From Synaphobranchus kaupii (Eukaryota > Chordata > Actinopteri > Anguilliformes > Synaphobranchidae), in assembly GCA_029718625.1 (NCBI GenBank), contig CM056376.1, positions 24,775,130 to 24,839,129 on the forward strand: a stretch of 64,000 bases of DNA. The letters run 5' to 3'. Of this stretch, positions 35,050 to 47,548 are shown piece after piece. Each line of letters starts with the position of its first letter. Positions within the stretch are counted from its first letter, which is position 1. The position numbers were made by a program, and so were the translations under genes. The notes beneath the pieces were generated by a model. That model did not search any database. It had not been told where the DNA came from and worked only from the letters and a program-made list of their open reading frames with translations.

Positions 35050-36880
35050 CTCTCCTGACATCACAGTCTGACCTTACTTGACCTTGACCTTGACCACAAA
35101 CAGGATAAGAGAAATGGCTTCCCTCACCTGAAATGCAGTCACACTTGCATGTGTCTCCATTGTTTTAAAAAAAAAAAGGAAATTAAGTTTGACTTGAAAG
35201 CTGGAATATTTGATGTGTCACCTTGTCACAAATAATGAGGGAGCAATGCAAACATACGCAGGCTGTCTTTTTTTCATATAATAAATCAAGGTTTTTGCAT
35301 GCATCATTCAACAAAGTTTTTTCTTTTCTTTTGCAATTCAAAGTCAGTTGTGACAACCAGCTAAAAGTCTCATTTCCCCCTGCCTGCGTGAGATTTGAAG
35401 CCTTTAGCTGATTTCTCATAGAAAGAGGGAATTAAGATGCTTTAAATTCTGTTCCAATCATAGATATAATCTTGTGTCAAAAAGAATTTTAAAAAGTGAG
35501 TTCAAACTGTTATTTCAAACTCCGTGAATTCTCTCCCACGTACATCTCATGCCTATTTATTTTTTTTACAAAGGGGAACCAGGCTGAGATCTTTTAAAAA
35601 ATGAAAATAAATAACTTAATTTTATGTAAAACCTACTTCTCTTCCATGTACAGGACATGCTGAAGCACAACTGGGAAGTTTCCAAAGGTATATATTTTCA
35701 TTTTTAAAAGAATATCCCTGACACAGACAAATGCTTTATTTACTTTGGTGCTTGTTTGTGCACCAACTGCCTCCTGATCTCCTACTGCTGACTTCGATTT
35801 CACATGTGAGCCATGTTGACCAGTTTAATAAGATGCACAAATGCATAGGTATACTCTACAGCTGTGCAGTCATGTTTGGGGCAAAGCATCAAAGGAAAAA
35901 TGCGGTTGTCTTCTTCACTTTTCTTAACACACAGAACCTAAAGCATTCATAACACATTGGTGGTTTCTGGAAATGAAATCGAATCTCTCCTAATTCCAAG
36001 TGAATCAGTTAAGTGGACCTTTGCATGGCAATGCAATTAAATTTAGAGCAACCAAAGCATCTGAATAATTCCCCAATGCTGAACTGATTGCACTGTGTTG
36101 TATCTGAGGCTAAGTAGATGTGTTGGATCTGTGCCACGGTGCAAAAATCCACAAACAATGTTAATGGAAAACTCCAAACATGAGTTTACTACCAAGATAA
36201 GATGAGCGCGCTGCCATTTTGGATCTTAAGAAATCCCACATTTTCCTTTGGCCTCCATTCAACTGAACTATGAAGAGAGGACCCCCTCAGAGTGGTCTTC
36301 CTGAATAGACTGAGCTGTCTACCTTGGTACTAGTGTCTGTCCATTAGGAGAAATGCTTCAAGCTGGGAAAACAATCACTTTCTCTCTCCACAACTTATGG
36401 CATGCGGCTACTGTTACAGTACAGTGTCTTTGTCTATTAACCCTTCCAAAATATTGCCGTAGTACATCAATGGCGTGAGGGGGGGAGTGGCCTTAAATAC
36501 ACATTTAATGTAGCATAATTTTAAGACCATCATCGATGTGACATTTATAGCCAAAGTCCCTTTTTACATATTTTGGATTGGTCACGACGAGACCTCGTTT
36601 CTGCAGCTAACTTAACATGTGCCTATTTTAAACATATGTCAGTCCAGGGATAGGCTTTCCCTGGCTACATCATCACATTGTTTTTTATTGCGGAGATATT
36701 GAGCTTGATCGCCCTTAGGTGGGTTACATCAGAGATATACTGTAGACTCAGGAATCAAACCTGATATAGGCCATATCATGGTTAAATGTCAAAATTGTGC
36801 AATTAAAGTGCTATAAAGGTGGCACTGTTAGACTCAGTCTATTCACTGCAATACAGCAACTATCTCTTGGCACAAGTCAT

Positions 36881-36917
<37 letters not shown>

Positions 36918-37555
36918 CCATGTGAGTGTCTCATTAATGAGTTGTTGCCAGACAACAAAATTGCTATCTAGTCTGAAAGTCACTACTATGAATACATGAC
37001 ACATACATACATCACAGGGCATTAATTACAAAGACCAGCAACCTCAGTGTACTGCAGAGTTGACTGGACCGTAGCCACAGCATCAGGCGTGCCATTACCA
37101 TGCACAACCACTGAACAACGTTGAAACGCACTGCGGTGATGTAACTCGTCAGCTCTCCTCTTGGCTCTGCTCAATTATTGATGCTGTAATGTGAATATAA
37201 TACATATCCAGCACGCTCCGAGCGCTGCACACACGGAGCACCATGATGCTGATGGGCCACTGTGGACTTTCCATGGTGTGCCGTCCAACCTGAAACAGCA
37301 GTCAAAGTCATTCATGCTGTAGTGGCGTAGTGTGGACAGCTCCCGTTTCCTCACATGCCTTCGTCAAAGTAAGCACGGACAAACGTGCCCACATTTGCTT
37401 CGCAGATTCAGCAATGCACTCTGGGAGCCTCCATTCTAATTGAGGCAGAACAGGAGCTGGCACTGACAACACCTTCCCACTGGTCTTGTGTTCTTTTAAT
37501 TCAGCCTATGCACCCCCATTGTTTTTCAGTCTTTGTCTTTATACCATCAGTGTCT
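35050..37555. other. cabp7 intron 1 with (TG)n microsatellite
   Basis: A (TG)16 tract lies at 36885-36916. The rest has no recognised gene or repeat. Confidence 0.45.
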
Positions 37556-37599
37556 GGCGGGGGGTGGGTGAGTGAGGGGGGGGGGGGCGGGGGGGGGCT
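37556..37599 (+). other. G-run cluster, possible G-quadruplex
   Basis: Plus-strand runs of 6, 3, 12 and 9 G separated by 1-8 bases, matching the loose G3+N1-8 quadruplex pattern. Confidence 0.6.
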
Positions 37600-39310
37600 G
37601 AGATCTTGTACATTTTTAGAATCAGCACTATATCTTCAGTGATCAATACTTTGGCAAACCCCTATTCTATCCTTCCCTCCTATTCTGACAACACAAAAAA
37701 AAAAACCATGGTCAATGTCCAGGAGAGCGGAGCTTTGCTTCTTGTCATCCCCTTAACCATAACAGATTGGATACATTGGCAACCACTGATGGAATTTCAA
37801 TGGAGTTTCGCCCTGGAAAGATGGCTTATGAATCCTCATGGACAGCAATGTCTCTCCGTGATAAGGTTCATCACGTCCGCCCTTCCACTCTTTCCCCTTC
37901 CATGCTTTCCTTTCCCATAGACGTACATTTGCAGTACATTTGAATGCAGTCATATCTTTTTTTATTGAAACACGTTCAGACAAATGGCTGTAAAGGTAGC
38001 TCCAGTGAATTAAAGACTGTTTTTGAAAATATTTGAGCCATGCTGCATGTCTTAAAAGGACAGATCAGTTTACATGGAGTCACCGTTACATGTATGGAAA
38101 TGAACTAGGTATAGGGGTTGTGCAATTTTTAACTTGTGCTTAAACTAGACAATGATGGGACATTTCTGGTGCTTGGAAGCTCCCACTTGGAATTTGAATG
38201 GCATTTTCAGAGCAATTATTACGGCCAAGTCCAACTTTTTGCCTCCTGAGAAAAGGCATGTCAGTGTGTATCTGAACTAAGAGAAAGGTTTCCCTCTGCA
38301 GCTCAACAGGTCAGCTGACTTGGTTTTCAGAGTAATTCACCTTTCTTGCGAGTGTCAGCATGCACTATTAATCTCTTCACCAGTCCTGCTACATAACTAG
38401 TGCACCTAGAAAATCAGGCCCCACTGCCTGAGGAAGTTCACACACATCAACAAATGACCCAGGGGGTTGTGGGCAGATGTTCTGCAGTTTTAATACTAAT
38501 GCTGATAGAAATTATATATCTACATTCTCAACTACGGATTCTTTAACGCATCCCTACATTAAATATATTAATATCTGAGTGCTATATTCAATTTAGCAAT
38601 ATTTTTTACCAATTAGGCTTGAATGCGATATGAAATGATCAGATTCTGCTCGCAATATTTCCATTATGACATGCTATGTTTGAATGATTCCTGTCATCCT
38701 TTCAGAACATAATTCCAATTGAAGGTGAAACTAGGTTGCACACTGACTCATCATCGTAACATTTTATGCTAACAGAATATTGAGATGTGTGGAAGAACTT
38801 GACAATAACCGTGGTATTTGGATGAACTAATTGCATTTTATACAATACTGAAAAATAGCTGTGAGAGGAATTTGAATATATAATTAAAACATAGAGAGCA
38901 ATCACCACAATGCACAATTCTTCCTGAAAATGGCCAGCGGAAAACTAAAGGTGATTTAAACATCTAAGATTGTATTGTTTTTTCATGATTACAATTGTTG
39001 CACAATGCACCAAATTCCACATGTTGTCTGGAGGGCTGAGAAACTAGTGCTTGATATAAGAATACAGAAACTGAATGACGCAAGAGGATTTGTGCTTGTA
39101 ATTTTACCACTACATTCACAAATTCATGATTCAAAATGGCCAGGATCATTTTGCAGGAGATGCGCTTGATTAAGATATTGTCAAGAAAAAGAGCTCTTTA
39201 ACATGAAATTCCTTGTGTTCATTTACTGAAAATATTGAGTAATATACATCATTGATCAAATAATTAGAACATTAATCCTTGAAAGCTGTATTAACACACC
39301 CCACCCCCCA

Positions 39311-39341
<31 letters not shown>

Positions 39342-40288
39342 CAAGACTGCTCCCTGTAAAAAAAAATATATTCCTATCTCTGCATGCGTTCTATTGGCTT
39401 CATTATACATGTTTTTCTTCCTTACTCTCCACGAATCCCATTTGACTGCCTTCAGTTTAACAAGGGAAAACTATGTATTTTTTTGGGCTCCTGATTAACC
39501 CTGCTACAATTCTAATTTTAGCTCTATTTTTCCACTATACCTAATCGTTTCCATGGCGATTTCCTGTTAAAATCATATCACTCTATACGCACAGTTCTCT
39601 GAACCCAAATTATGATTGCTGATGCGCAGTGAACACTTCCCCAATACCACTGCAATTTGTTAAGCAGACACGTCAAACACCAATTGCTTTCATCGTGAAG
39701 CTGAAATGACACAAATCTGCTCAAATACTTAGCACACGCTTATTTCAACATGCCAGCTGTGTTGTAAAAGTGTTCGAAAAACACGTTTAGTGTATGCACA
39801 CTGGCAACGTGATCAGATCGTGAAGGCATAGGTACTGTCCTTGGTGCTGAAAGCAGTGCCTTGTCAAACACAATCAGTGCGTTTCCAATAATAATAATAA
39901 TAATAATAATAGCAAAAATAATAATAATAATGATGATGACGACAACAACAACTTCGCATGAATTCAACAATTCGAATAGCAGGTGGCTGCAACGAAAGCA
40001 ACGCTCAGTATGTTACCATTAACAGGTGTTGCTTGTCTTGCCTCGCTTTACAGCGGGCCGTAGCAACTTTAGCACAAATATAATACGGTTTGACTTGATG
40101 GTGATGTGGCTTATGTTGCCAAGCACCATGTTGTGGAAACATCTTCATTTCAATTATGAATTCAATTTCACGTGAATGGATTTTATCATCGCAATAGGTT
40201 ACAGTTGTGTATTGGATTACGCGTTATTCAATCGGTCATACAATATACAGCGATAATGCATGGAACAATTAAATACTGACATACTTAC
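37600..40288. other. cabp7 intron 1, 5' end region; AC and TAA microsatellites
   Basis: An (AC)n tract lies at 39311-39339 and an (ATA)n tract at 39888-39930. The cabp7 donor GTAAGT is at 40283-40288 (minus). No other exon was recognised. Confidence 0.5.
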
Positions 40289-40397
40289 CCTCCACTTCGT
40301 CCTCGGGGAGGTTTACGGGTGCCCGATATGAAAGGATATCTGGAATAGTGCAAATTCCCCTGTACATTAAAGTTGAGGTCACGGGATGCATAGGCAT
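40289..40397 (-). CDS. cabp7: cabp7 exon 1: N-terminus of calneuron-2
   Basis: Start codon at 40395-40397. The exon runs 36 codons plus one base to a strong donor (GAGG|GTAAGT). It encodes MPMHPVTSTLMYRGICTIPD followed by ILSYRAPVNLPEDEVE. The MPxHPVT, LMYRGI.T.P and LPEDE patterns match the vertebrate CABP7 N-terminus. The G left over at the end joins AG of exon 2 to form E36 of an intact EIREAF, proving continuity of phase. A second in-frame ATG three codons in could also serve, but the first matches the family start. Exons 1-3 together give 122 residues; known CABP7 is about 215, so roughly 43% is missing on the left. The segment after MYRGI (TIPDILSYRAPVN) differs most from the mammalian form I know. 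Intron 1 is 35.9 kb and holds most of the mobile elements in this window. Confidence 0.88.
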
Positions 40398-40600
40398 TTC
40401 TGCGAGCAAAAGCCAACACCTCTGTCGCGATCTTCATATAGTATGCTTTAGTAATCAGACCTCAACTTTCCTCCACTTGTTGTAATGGTTATGGAAGCTC
40501 AAGTCCAGGGCGAAATCCAATCTGGCTCCAGCCTTTTATTCGTGTAGAGGGAAAGGGAACAATTGCTTCATCCAGGGACACAGAACCTTGAATACCGAAG
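40398..40600 (-). promoter_or_regulatory. possible cabp7 5' UTR and promoter
   Basis: On the minus strand upstream of the start is a TATA-like aataaaagg (about 40532-40540). Downstream of it is an inverted CCAAT (gattgg, 40517-40522). A TATA box there would place the start of transcription near 40505 and give a leader of about 110 nt. A cttttgctcgcag acceptor-like string just before the ATG leaves open an upstream non-coding exon instead. Evidence is weak. Confidence 0.25.
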
Positions 40601-42811
40601 CAGGTGTAGCTACCGTGTCTGCCTGTTCTTCGTCAATGCAGGAACCTCAGCGCGTCACATTTTTAAACTTGATATTAAAATGAACACATTTGGTTTGCCG
40701 AGACTGCATCAATTGTTGTTGTTTTTTTTCTTCAAATATTCAAATCATACTTATTTACGTTATTGCTCGAACTTTTGTTTGTTTCGCATTTCCAGTCAAT
40801 TGCAAAATGGCATTACAGTCATTTTTTAACACGAAGAATCCAAATAGTCTAATTTAGTCACTGAAGGCAAATCCACTGCGATTTGGGGCTATGTGAGCCT
40901 ACCGCTTGTTTTATAATCTAAACGTTTCAGTTTTTGACTTAACCGTTTACCGGTCAATTCCAGCTGTCGGGAAACGAAATAAAAGAAACAAGTAGGCTAG
41001 TTGAACTTATTTTTTCTAGGCTATGAAACAAAACCAGAGGGAAAATATATTCACCATTTGCCTTGATTGAACCTTTAGAACCACTTCCCAGTTGATCAGA
41101 ATATATTGCCAGACTTCTGATTATTTGTTCATGGAGAGACTCCTTCGTCGTGATTGCTCTCGGTTTCTTTCAGGTAAAGGAACGCCCTGCGTGTCTGTTG
41201 CTCCTTGTGTAGTCTTCTCTCTGCACGCTCTCATTCCTATTCTGCTCAGCGCTCTCGCTAAGCTCGCGTCTTACTCACCGCCTGCAGCAACACACGTGGT
41301 CCCTCGGTACCATATAAACAATACGAAATGTGATTAATGATCTCACAGTTCATATACGGATGAGGTCCCCCTGGCGATTTTTTCCTAATTGAAATTAACA
41401 TCCTTAATATCGGCTTCTTAACGTGACAAACCAATGGACAGTCGTCACAGTGACAGTAGCCGTGCATGTAACAGCTGCACGTGAACGTAGCTGAGATCAA
41501 ATATAAACGCATGAGCATGGCCGTGTAGTGCTTTTAGAATAGTCTTTTCAACTAATTGAGAGTTACAAAACGTGCTTTTGACGTCAAATGTATTTGAATC
41601 TTTTTCAGTAGGTTGAAATAGTATTGTTTGCGCGCGCTGTCCACGGTTCTGAAGTGTTAGATTCCATTTCCAAACTGTATCCCTCATGGCTCACGCTCAT
41701 ACATTTTTTTAATTGGAGCTTGGCATCGTCCACACATTATACATTTACGGTAACTAACACTTTATATATTGTAAAATATATTTCCCAAGAACTCAAATAA
41801 ACTCATCGGTTCAAGTGACAAAATTGTTTTACAAACATGCAGGGGTGGTTTTGAGGTAGAACTCATCTGCTTTGTAGCCTTACTCCCAAATTCTGAAATA
41901 CTAGGCTTTAAGCACAATGCCAAACCCAATGAATAGCTTTACGAATGGAAGTTAGAATGAGCATCGTTCTGATCGTTTAGTATAAAAACATTTTTAGCCA
42001 ACTCCCAAGGGGGCTAATCATCATCCATTTGTTAGTGTGGGTGACCGGAGTATCGTGCTGTTTTTGTTTTGCAAATATATTGATGTAATAAATGTCAGTT
42101 TCTCAATAATTATTTTACACCGTGATTCCACCATATCACATGAAATTTCAATGAAGTTCCAAATTTTCAGATCTTTTCATTCAGGGAGGTTTAAAACAGC
42201 TGGCGCCTACAAAAGCCATCTAAAGTAGGCCTACTCAAGGTTCCTCAAAAAGCGAAAATCCTCTAATGATGATTATCATATACCCAAGTTATAAATTAAT
42301 TTATAAAATTCAAAATAGCATACATGTTCCAAAAAAAATTTTATGTACCAAGAAATGGGATTATTAATATATTTTTTTTTTTTAAAGAACAAGTAAGTGC
42401 TGAAACAGGGGTATGGATGAACTCAAGTTAATCAAATGCAAATGCAAGTTAATCAAATGCAAAACATCTATCATTGCATTCTATCAAATTTAGCTCTAAT
42501 TAGCCACACTCCAGATTAATTCTCCACAACTTCAACATCAAACTCTAATCAGCCAAAGCACACAGACAAGCTTACTGAAATACTTTCAGCAATTCATGCC
42601 AATTTTTCTATATTGGAATTACTGTTGTCAGGAAGGTTTCATATAATAAACAATATATTTTGACCTGTGTAGCAGATCATCACATGCTTGTTTATGTCCA
42701 AAATGTCTAGACCTTTCCTCTGCTTTTAGTTATATTTATCTGTATTGTTTTCCCTATAATCTCAATCTAGATTTTCTCAATGGAACTGAAAACCCAGAGC
42801 AAACATATGTT
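40601..42811. other. sequence upstream of cabp7, no recognised gene
   Basis: Intergenic sequence upstream of cabp7 exon 1. No exon, RNA gene or repeat family was recognised. Confidence 0.4.
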
Positions 42812-42815
42812 TATG

Positions 42816-43354
42816 CACTGCCTGGCCAAAAACAAAGTCGCCGTTGCACCTGTCATGCATAGTGCCCACTGTACAAGCCTCTGGAGGCAGTGTTATGATC
42901 TGGGGTTGCTTCAATTGGTTAGGTCTAGGCTCAGCAACGTTATGCAGCAATAAAATTAAGTCAGCTGAGTACCTGAATGTACTGGATGACCCGACTATCC
43001 CATCAATGGGCATATTCCAGGTCGACAATACCAAGATTCATCAGGCTCAAATTGTGAAAGAGTGGTTCAGGGAGCACGAGGAATCATTTTCACAAATGAA
43101 TTGGTCACCAGAGTTTTGACCTTAACCCCATTGAAAGTCTTTGGGATGTGCTGGAGAAGACTTTACGGAGTGGTTTGACTCTCCCGTTGTCAATACAAGA
43201 TCTCGGCCAAATCAATGCAACTCTGGACGGAAAATAAATGTTGCAACATTGCATAAGGTTGTCGAAACAATGACACGACGAATGCGCGCCTTAAACAAAG
43301 CTAAAGGCGGTCCAACAAAAAAATGAGTCCGACTTTTTTTTTGGCCAGGCAGTG
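42816..43354 (+). pseudogene. dead, internally deleted Tc1-like element
   Basis: Ends cactgcctggccaaaaacaa and the inverse of cactgcctggccaaaaaaaa, with TA on the right (43355-43356) and a TA-derived TG on the left. The interior retains only the C-terminal half of a Tc1 transposase in broken frames: GSVMIWGCFNW (about 42880-42920), a degraded FQVDNTKIHQA where the second catalytic D is expected, a frameshift around 43110-43120, then NPIESLWDVLEKTL with the catalytic E and a tail ending MRALNKAKGG. The N-terminal DNA-binding region and first catalytic D are deleted. Confidence 0.85.
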
Positions 43355-43356
43355 TA

Positions 43357-46300
43357 TTTGCTGTGCAAAGTGAGGCATATTGAAGTGTGCTGTGGTTATG
43401 CTGAATCTGGAAATTTTACAAGAGGAAGCAAAGCTCTTTTGCAAGACCAAAATCTTTGTTAGCATCAGAAGAGAGACATGTGGCTTTTTGGTTACCGGTT
43501 GTTTCTCGTCAGGCTGGCGGGATTGAAGGCTTTCTCTTCATCACCTGGCAGAGATAGGTGCCACACCTGAGCCTGCGCCCCCCCCTGAACCCCCACCTGG
43601 GAGGTGAGAAAGGACTCAGGAAAGGCTTTGTATTTAACGACATCCACGTGGCAACACCACTTCTCCACAAGGGAAGTGTAGCTTTCATCTCAAATTGTTT
43701 TGCCCTTGTCGCAAATTGTTTTTCAACAGCTATTTATAGAAAAAAACAAGCCTAATGGCTCATCCTTCCTACCAGACGACACAAAAAATCCATTCGTGTG
43801 CTCCGCGGAAAAAGGACTTCAGCAGGTATCCTGGTGTTTGCTAGTTAAGCCCCCTAATTGAATTGGAGTCGTTACCTATTAAATAATGCCTCTAGCACTA
43901 CTGGATCCCCACTGTGTGTCTTTTTTTCTGAAGGAGGGCAAGAGGCTCGTCATTTGCATGAACAGGCAATCTGCAAGGTGTGCACTCGCCGTGCTCTACC
44001 GCTATACCCTCGTCTGTGACCACTTACACAGAGGGCATTTCTTAAACGTAGTACCCCCCCGTGCCGCGAGGCGGTTTCTTACTAGGGAAACATAGCTGAG
44101 GCTGAGGGACTGTTCCACCCAGCATTCTTAAAGGTTACCCAGGGCCATTTCAGGAGACCATCGCCTAAGGGGTTTGCCTTACACTTATACCATTTTCAGC
44201 GCATACCTAATTTGAACTCGAGATTAATTTAAGTTAAGTTCAAGTTTTTTTTTTTTTTTCAACTGAGTCATTAATGTTTGAAAAAGAACCAGAGGGAAAG
44301 TGCTTAGTAGGAGCAGTAAAAGTGCACAGCATCATGTGTGGCTGGCTGAACACACGGCAAGTAACTTAGAACCAAACCCTTTCCCTGAAGTCTTTTTCGC
44401 CAGAGTCAGTGTAGGTGTTTTTCTTGAATCTGTGGTCACGAACCCGGTGTTTGAATGCCTTGTTTGCATTGGTTCCCTCATTGAAGTGCTAGTGGCGCAC
44501 ACATGCCTATACATGCCTACAGTGCCCCCCCCCCCTTTTTTTTTTTAAGTTGTTGAAAGAAACATCGGCGCTTGTTTGGAGTTTGTCCTTTCCTTTCGAA
44601 CGAGCATTGATTTTCGCGCCGACAATGCCCCGACGGGACTGGAATAAAACAAAGATCCTGGGAGCGGGTCCCCCTCGGAGCCAGAGCCCAGACCAAAGCC
44701 GGCACCCCTCTCTCATCTATTCAAAGGCTGCTTCGGGTCTACGGGAGGCTTCCGGGGAAGGTCAGACGGCTTTGTATAGCCCGCCGCCTCATCGTCCGGA
44801 CTGCATTCAAACCAGAGCTCTCTCCCTTTGTCCCTCGGAACCTTTAACGATCGAGACCCCTACCGGGAGCTTGTGGGTGGGTGCGCCTTGGACCCTTTCC
44901 GGTGAAACGGCGCCACGAGTGCCGTCACACCGCTACGTGTTGTAGCGCTCGCTAGATGGCGCTGCTCCCATCTGAAGTGTGAAGCTCTACAGGTTTCTAT
45001 CGTGGGGGGGGGGCATGATGGGCATCAACGCTGATAAGAGAAAGGTGGGAGGAGGGGGCGCCATGGAGGTTTTGGGGGATGGTGGCGGGAGGGGTTTGGG
45101 GGTCTGGGGGAGATCTTCTCCTCTCTGCTGCCCATCAGTGATCTGGTGACAGCCGGATTGGACGGGTTTGAAGCCCCGTTCTCCGGGCAGTCAGTCCCAC
45201 TCCCGGGAGACAAAAGGCTCGGCGGCGTCTGGCCTTCTGCATCTCTGACCATAGCCCTCAGTGGAGAGGTTTTCCGCTGACAGTCCAGAGGAGTGGAGAT
45301 AGACAGGAAGCTGAGGGGCTTTCGCAGAGAAACACAACACCCGCACCGCAGAAGACATGCCCCTCTTCACATTGGAAGAACTCAGGTCATCTCAATCTTG
45401 ACTTCCCTGTAATTTCAAAGAGTGGCTCAGGGGTAACAATGCATCAAGATGTTCCACACACATTACGTTGGAGACTGTATAGACTGACACCCTGTTGACG
45501 CCCTGTTACACTCACTGCCACCGACTTGTCTAATATCATAATAACAACAATTCTAAGTGAAGTGGCACGCAATAGAGTAAACATTTCTGCCCGCTGCAAA
45601 ATATAATATACAAATGGACTAGATAAACGCCTATGTCAAATGAAAGACCCTCTTTTGAGCATAAAATGTGATTGCCTCTCTGAACTACCTCTATGTGTAA
45701 AGCCTTTAACAGCTCTTAACCTTTTCAGTCATCTTGTTCACAGATAGACACTTAAGTGGAATCATGTCATGTAACCTTCAATCAACCTACTAGTTTTGGT
45801 ACCATCTTTGACAAGAAACTATGAGATATAGTGAATGACTGAAAACCTGTAAAACTCACCTTCAAGAACACAGCACAGGGATTGTTTAATTAAGCCAGAA
45901 TTACAGTTGCATAACCGGAGGTGTATTTTAAGAACTGGAGTTAATAAAACAGACACTATACTATTTGAGTGATAGTGTATTGTGTTAATATACTGGGCCT
46001 GCATATATTTCTGGGGGTTTTTTAACACTTTGGCTGGACATTAATTGAGGGTTTGGTGATGTTCTATACTGTGTGATCTTATGACTGCTTCAAGATCCAC
46101 TTGTTGTTATTATTTTTGGCCAGAGAGTATCTGAATGCTAAGACTTCATCCCTTCATTTACTTAGACCTAATGACTTCTCTCTATGTGCTAAAGATACCA
46201 CCTTATCCTTAGGCCAAATGACTTCTCTCTATGTGCTAAAGATACACCTTATCCTTAGGCCATTGTGTACTGTGGCATACCTTCATACAGATTAATATTA

Positions 46301-46516
46301 TTATGTCTTGGGGTGGACTGTAAATGTTGCTCTCAGTCTACTATAGGTAATATGGCATTGATAATATAAGACTTGGTTTTCTAAACAATAATGATGTAAA
46401 GGGGTGATTTTAATTAATCAAATCTTTAATTGGATTAATTCAATGGGCATAAAAGCATGCATACAAACCAAAACTAATGGAGTAAAAAAGGACTGATAAA
46501 TTGTGGAATAACACAT
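43357..46516. other. no recognised gene; GC-rich patch and 47-bp tandem duplication
   Basis: A GC- and CpG-rich patch lies at about 44560-45300. It has open frames (131 aa at 44550-44945) without any recognisable domain, so it could be a regulatory CpG-rich region rather than coding. A 47-bp tandem duplication (aatgacttctctctatgtgc...) lies at 46170-46261. Nothing else was recognised. Confidence 0.35.
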
Positions 46517-46519
46517 TAA

Positions 46520-47493
46520 GGGCTCTATTTTAATAAACCAAACGCAATGGTTAACGCAAGAGTAATCGCTTGGCGGTATCGCTCTGAGGGCGTGTCGGCG
46601 AGAAATTTGGTAATTTCATGACGGCAATCTTGGCGCACCTTATGGCGGTATTGCTAAAAGGCTGGGTTTAAACGTCAAAGGTGTGTCTCTATGGTAGCCA
46701 ATCAAATTGTTGTTCTCATGCTTTAAAACGCAATCGCGTTGGAACGCAATCGCTCCATGCAATTTCATAATGAGCAACCCAAACGCACTGGACCGTCAAC
46801 GACAAGATTTTCCCGCACAGGAATCAGACATACTTGCAACAGAAGTACAGGCTAGGACTGTAGTAATTTATGGATCACAATCCACACCACCTCGTCTCCC
46901 AGAAGTTCGGAAGGCACGGGAGGAGGTGACGAATGCATTAATTAGCCTACATTAGGTGATGTAGGCATAATTATGATTCAAATGGTAGGCTTATGATTCA
47001 ACTGTGTCAATGTGTAATTTATATATTATAGGCTAGTGGCCTACATGATCGCAAGTTTCTTGTAAGCTGTCCTGTTTTATTCTAGTAGTTTAAATTAAAA
47101 TTAATTAATTAATAATAATTATAGGCTATTTGTTCATTAAATGGAAGTGTAATGTTGGCATCACCTATAGACACTACATAGAACTACATGACGAATAAGT
47201 TACCAAATTGCCAGAGTCTATTGCGTTTCCGCTAAGAGGTGGTTCCAGCTGATCATAACGCAATGGGTTTTCGTTGGTTCAAATTGTCACTGAGCCGAAA
47301 GTATTTTAGAACACGCCCCCGACAGCGCCACCCATCCCACTGCAGCGCAACCGAAAGGATGTTATGTTGAGAATTTGTTGATCCTAGCGGTATTGCTGAG
47401 AAACGCCATAGCGCCAGTTTTAAGACGTTGATGCTGTCAACAAGTTTGCGTTTGACTATACCGTCCCCTTGCGCTGGTTTGAAAATAGAGCCC
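46520..47493 (+). mobile_element. PIF/Harbinger-like element, truncated
   Basis: Ends gggctctatttt and aaaatagagccc, flanked by TAA (46517-46519 and 47494-47496), the 3-bp target typical of PIF/Harbinger. Inside, 46770-46955 reads MSNPNALDRQRQDFPAQESD and later VQARTVVIYGSQ, PPRLPEVRKAREEVTNAL. This resembles the N-terminus of the Myb/SANT-like accessory DNA-binding protein of fish Harbinger elements. It stops after about 62 codons and no nuclease is present. Confidence 0.75.
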
Positions 47494-47548
47494 TAAAAGT
47501 TTAGTTGGTCCAATTGGATATCCTTTGTAGCAAACTGTTGCGTATATA

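Noticed and set aside
44550..44945. 131-aa open frame in a GC-rich patch
   Set aside because: No recognisable domain, low-complexity S/P/R-rich composition typical of GC-rich non-coding DNA, and no splice or start context that supports a gene.
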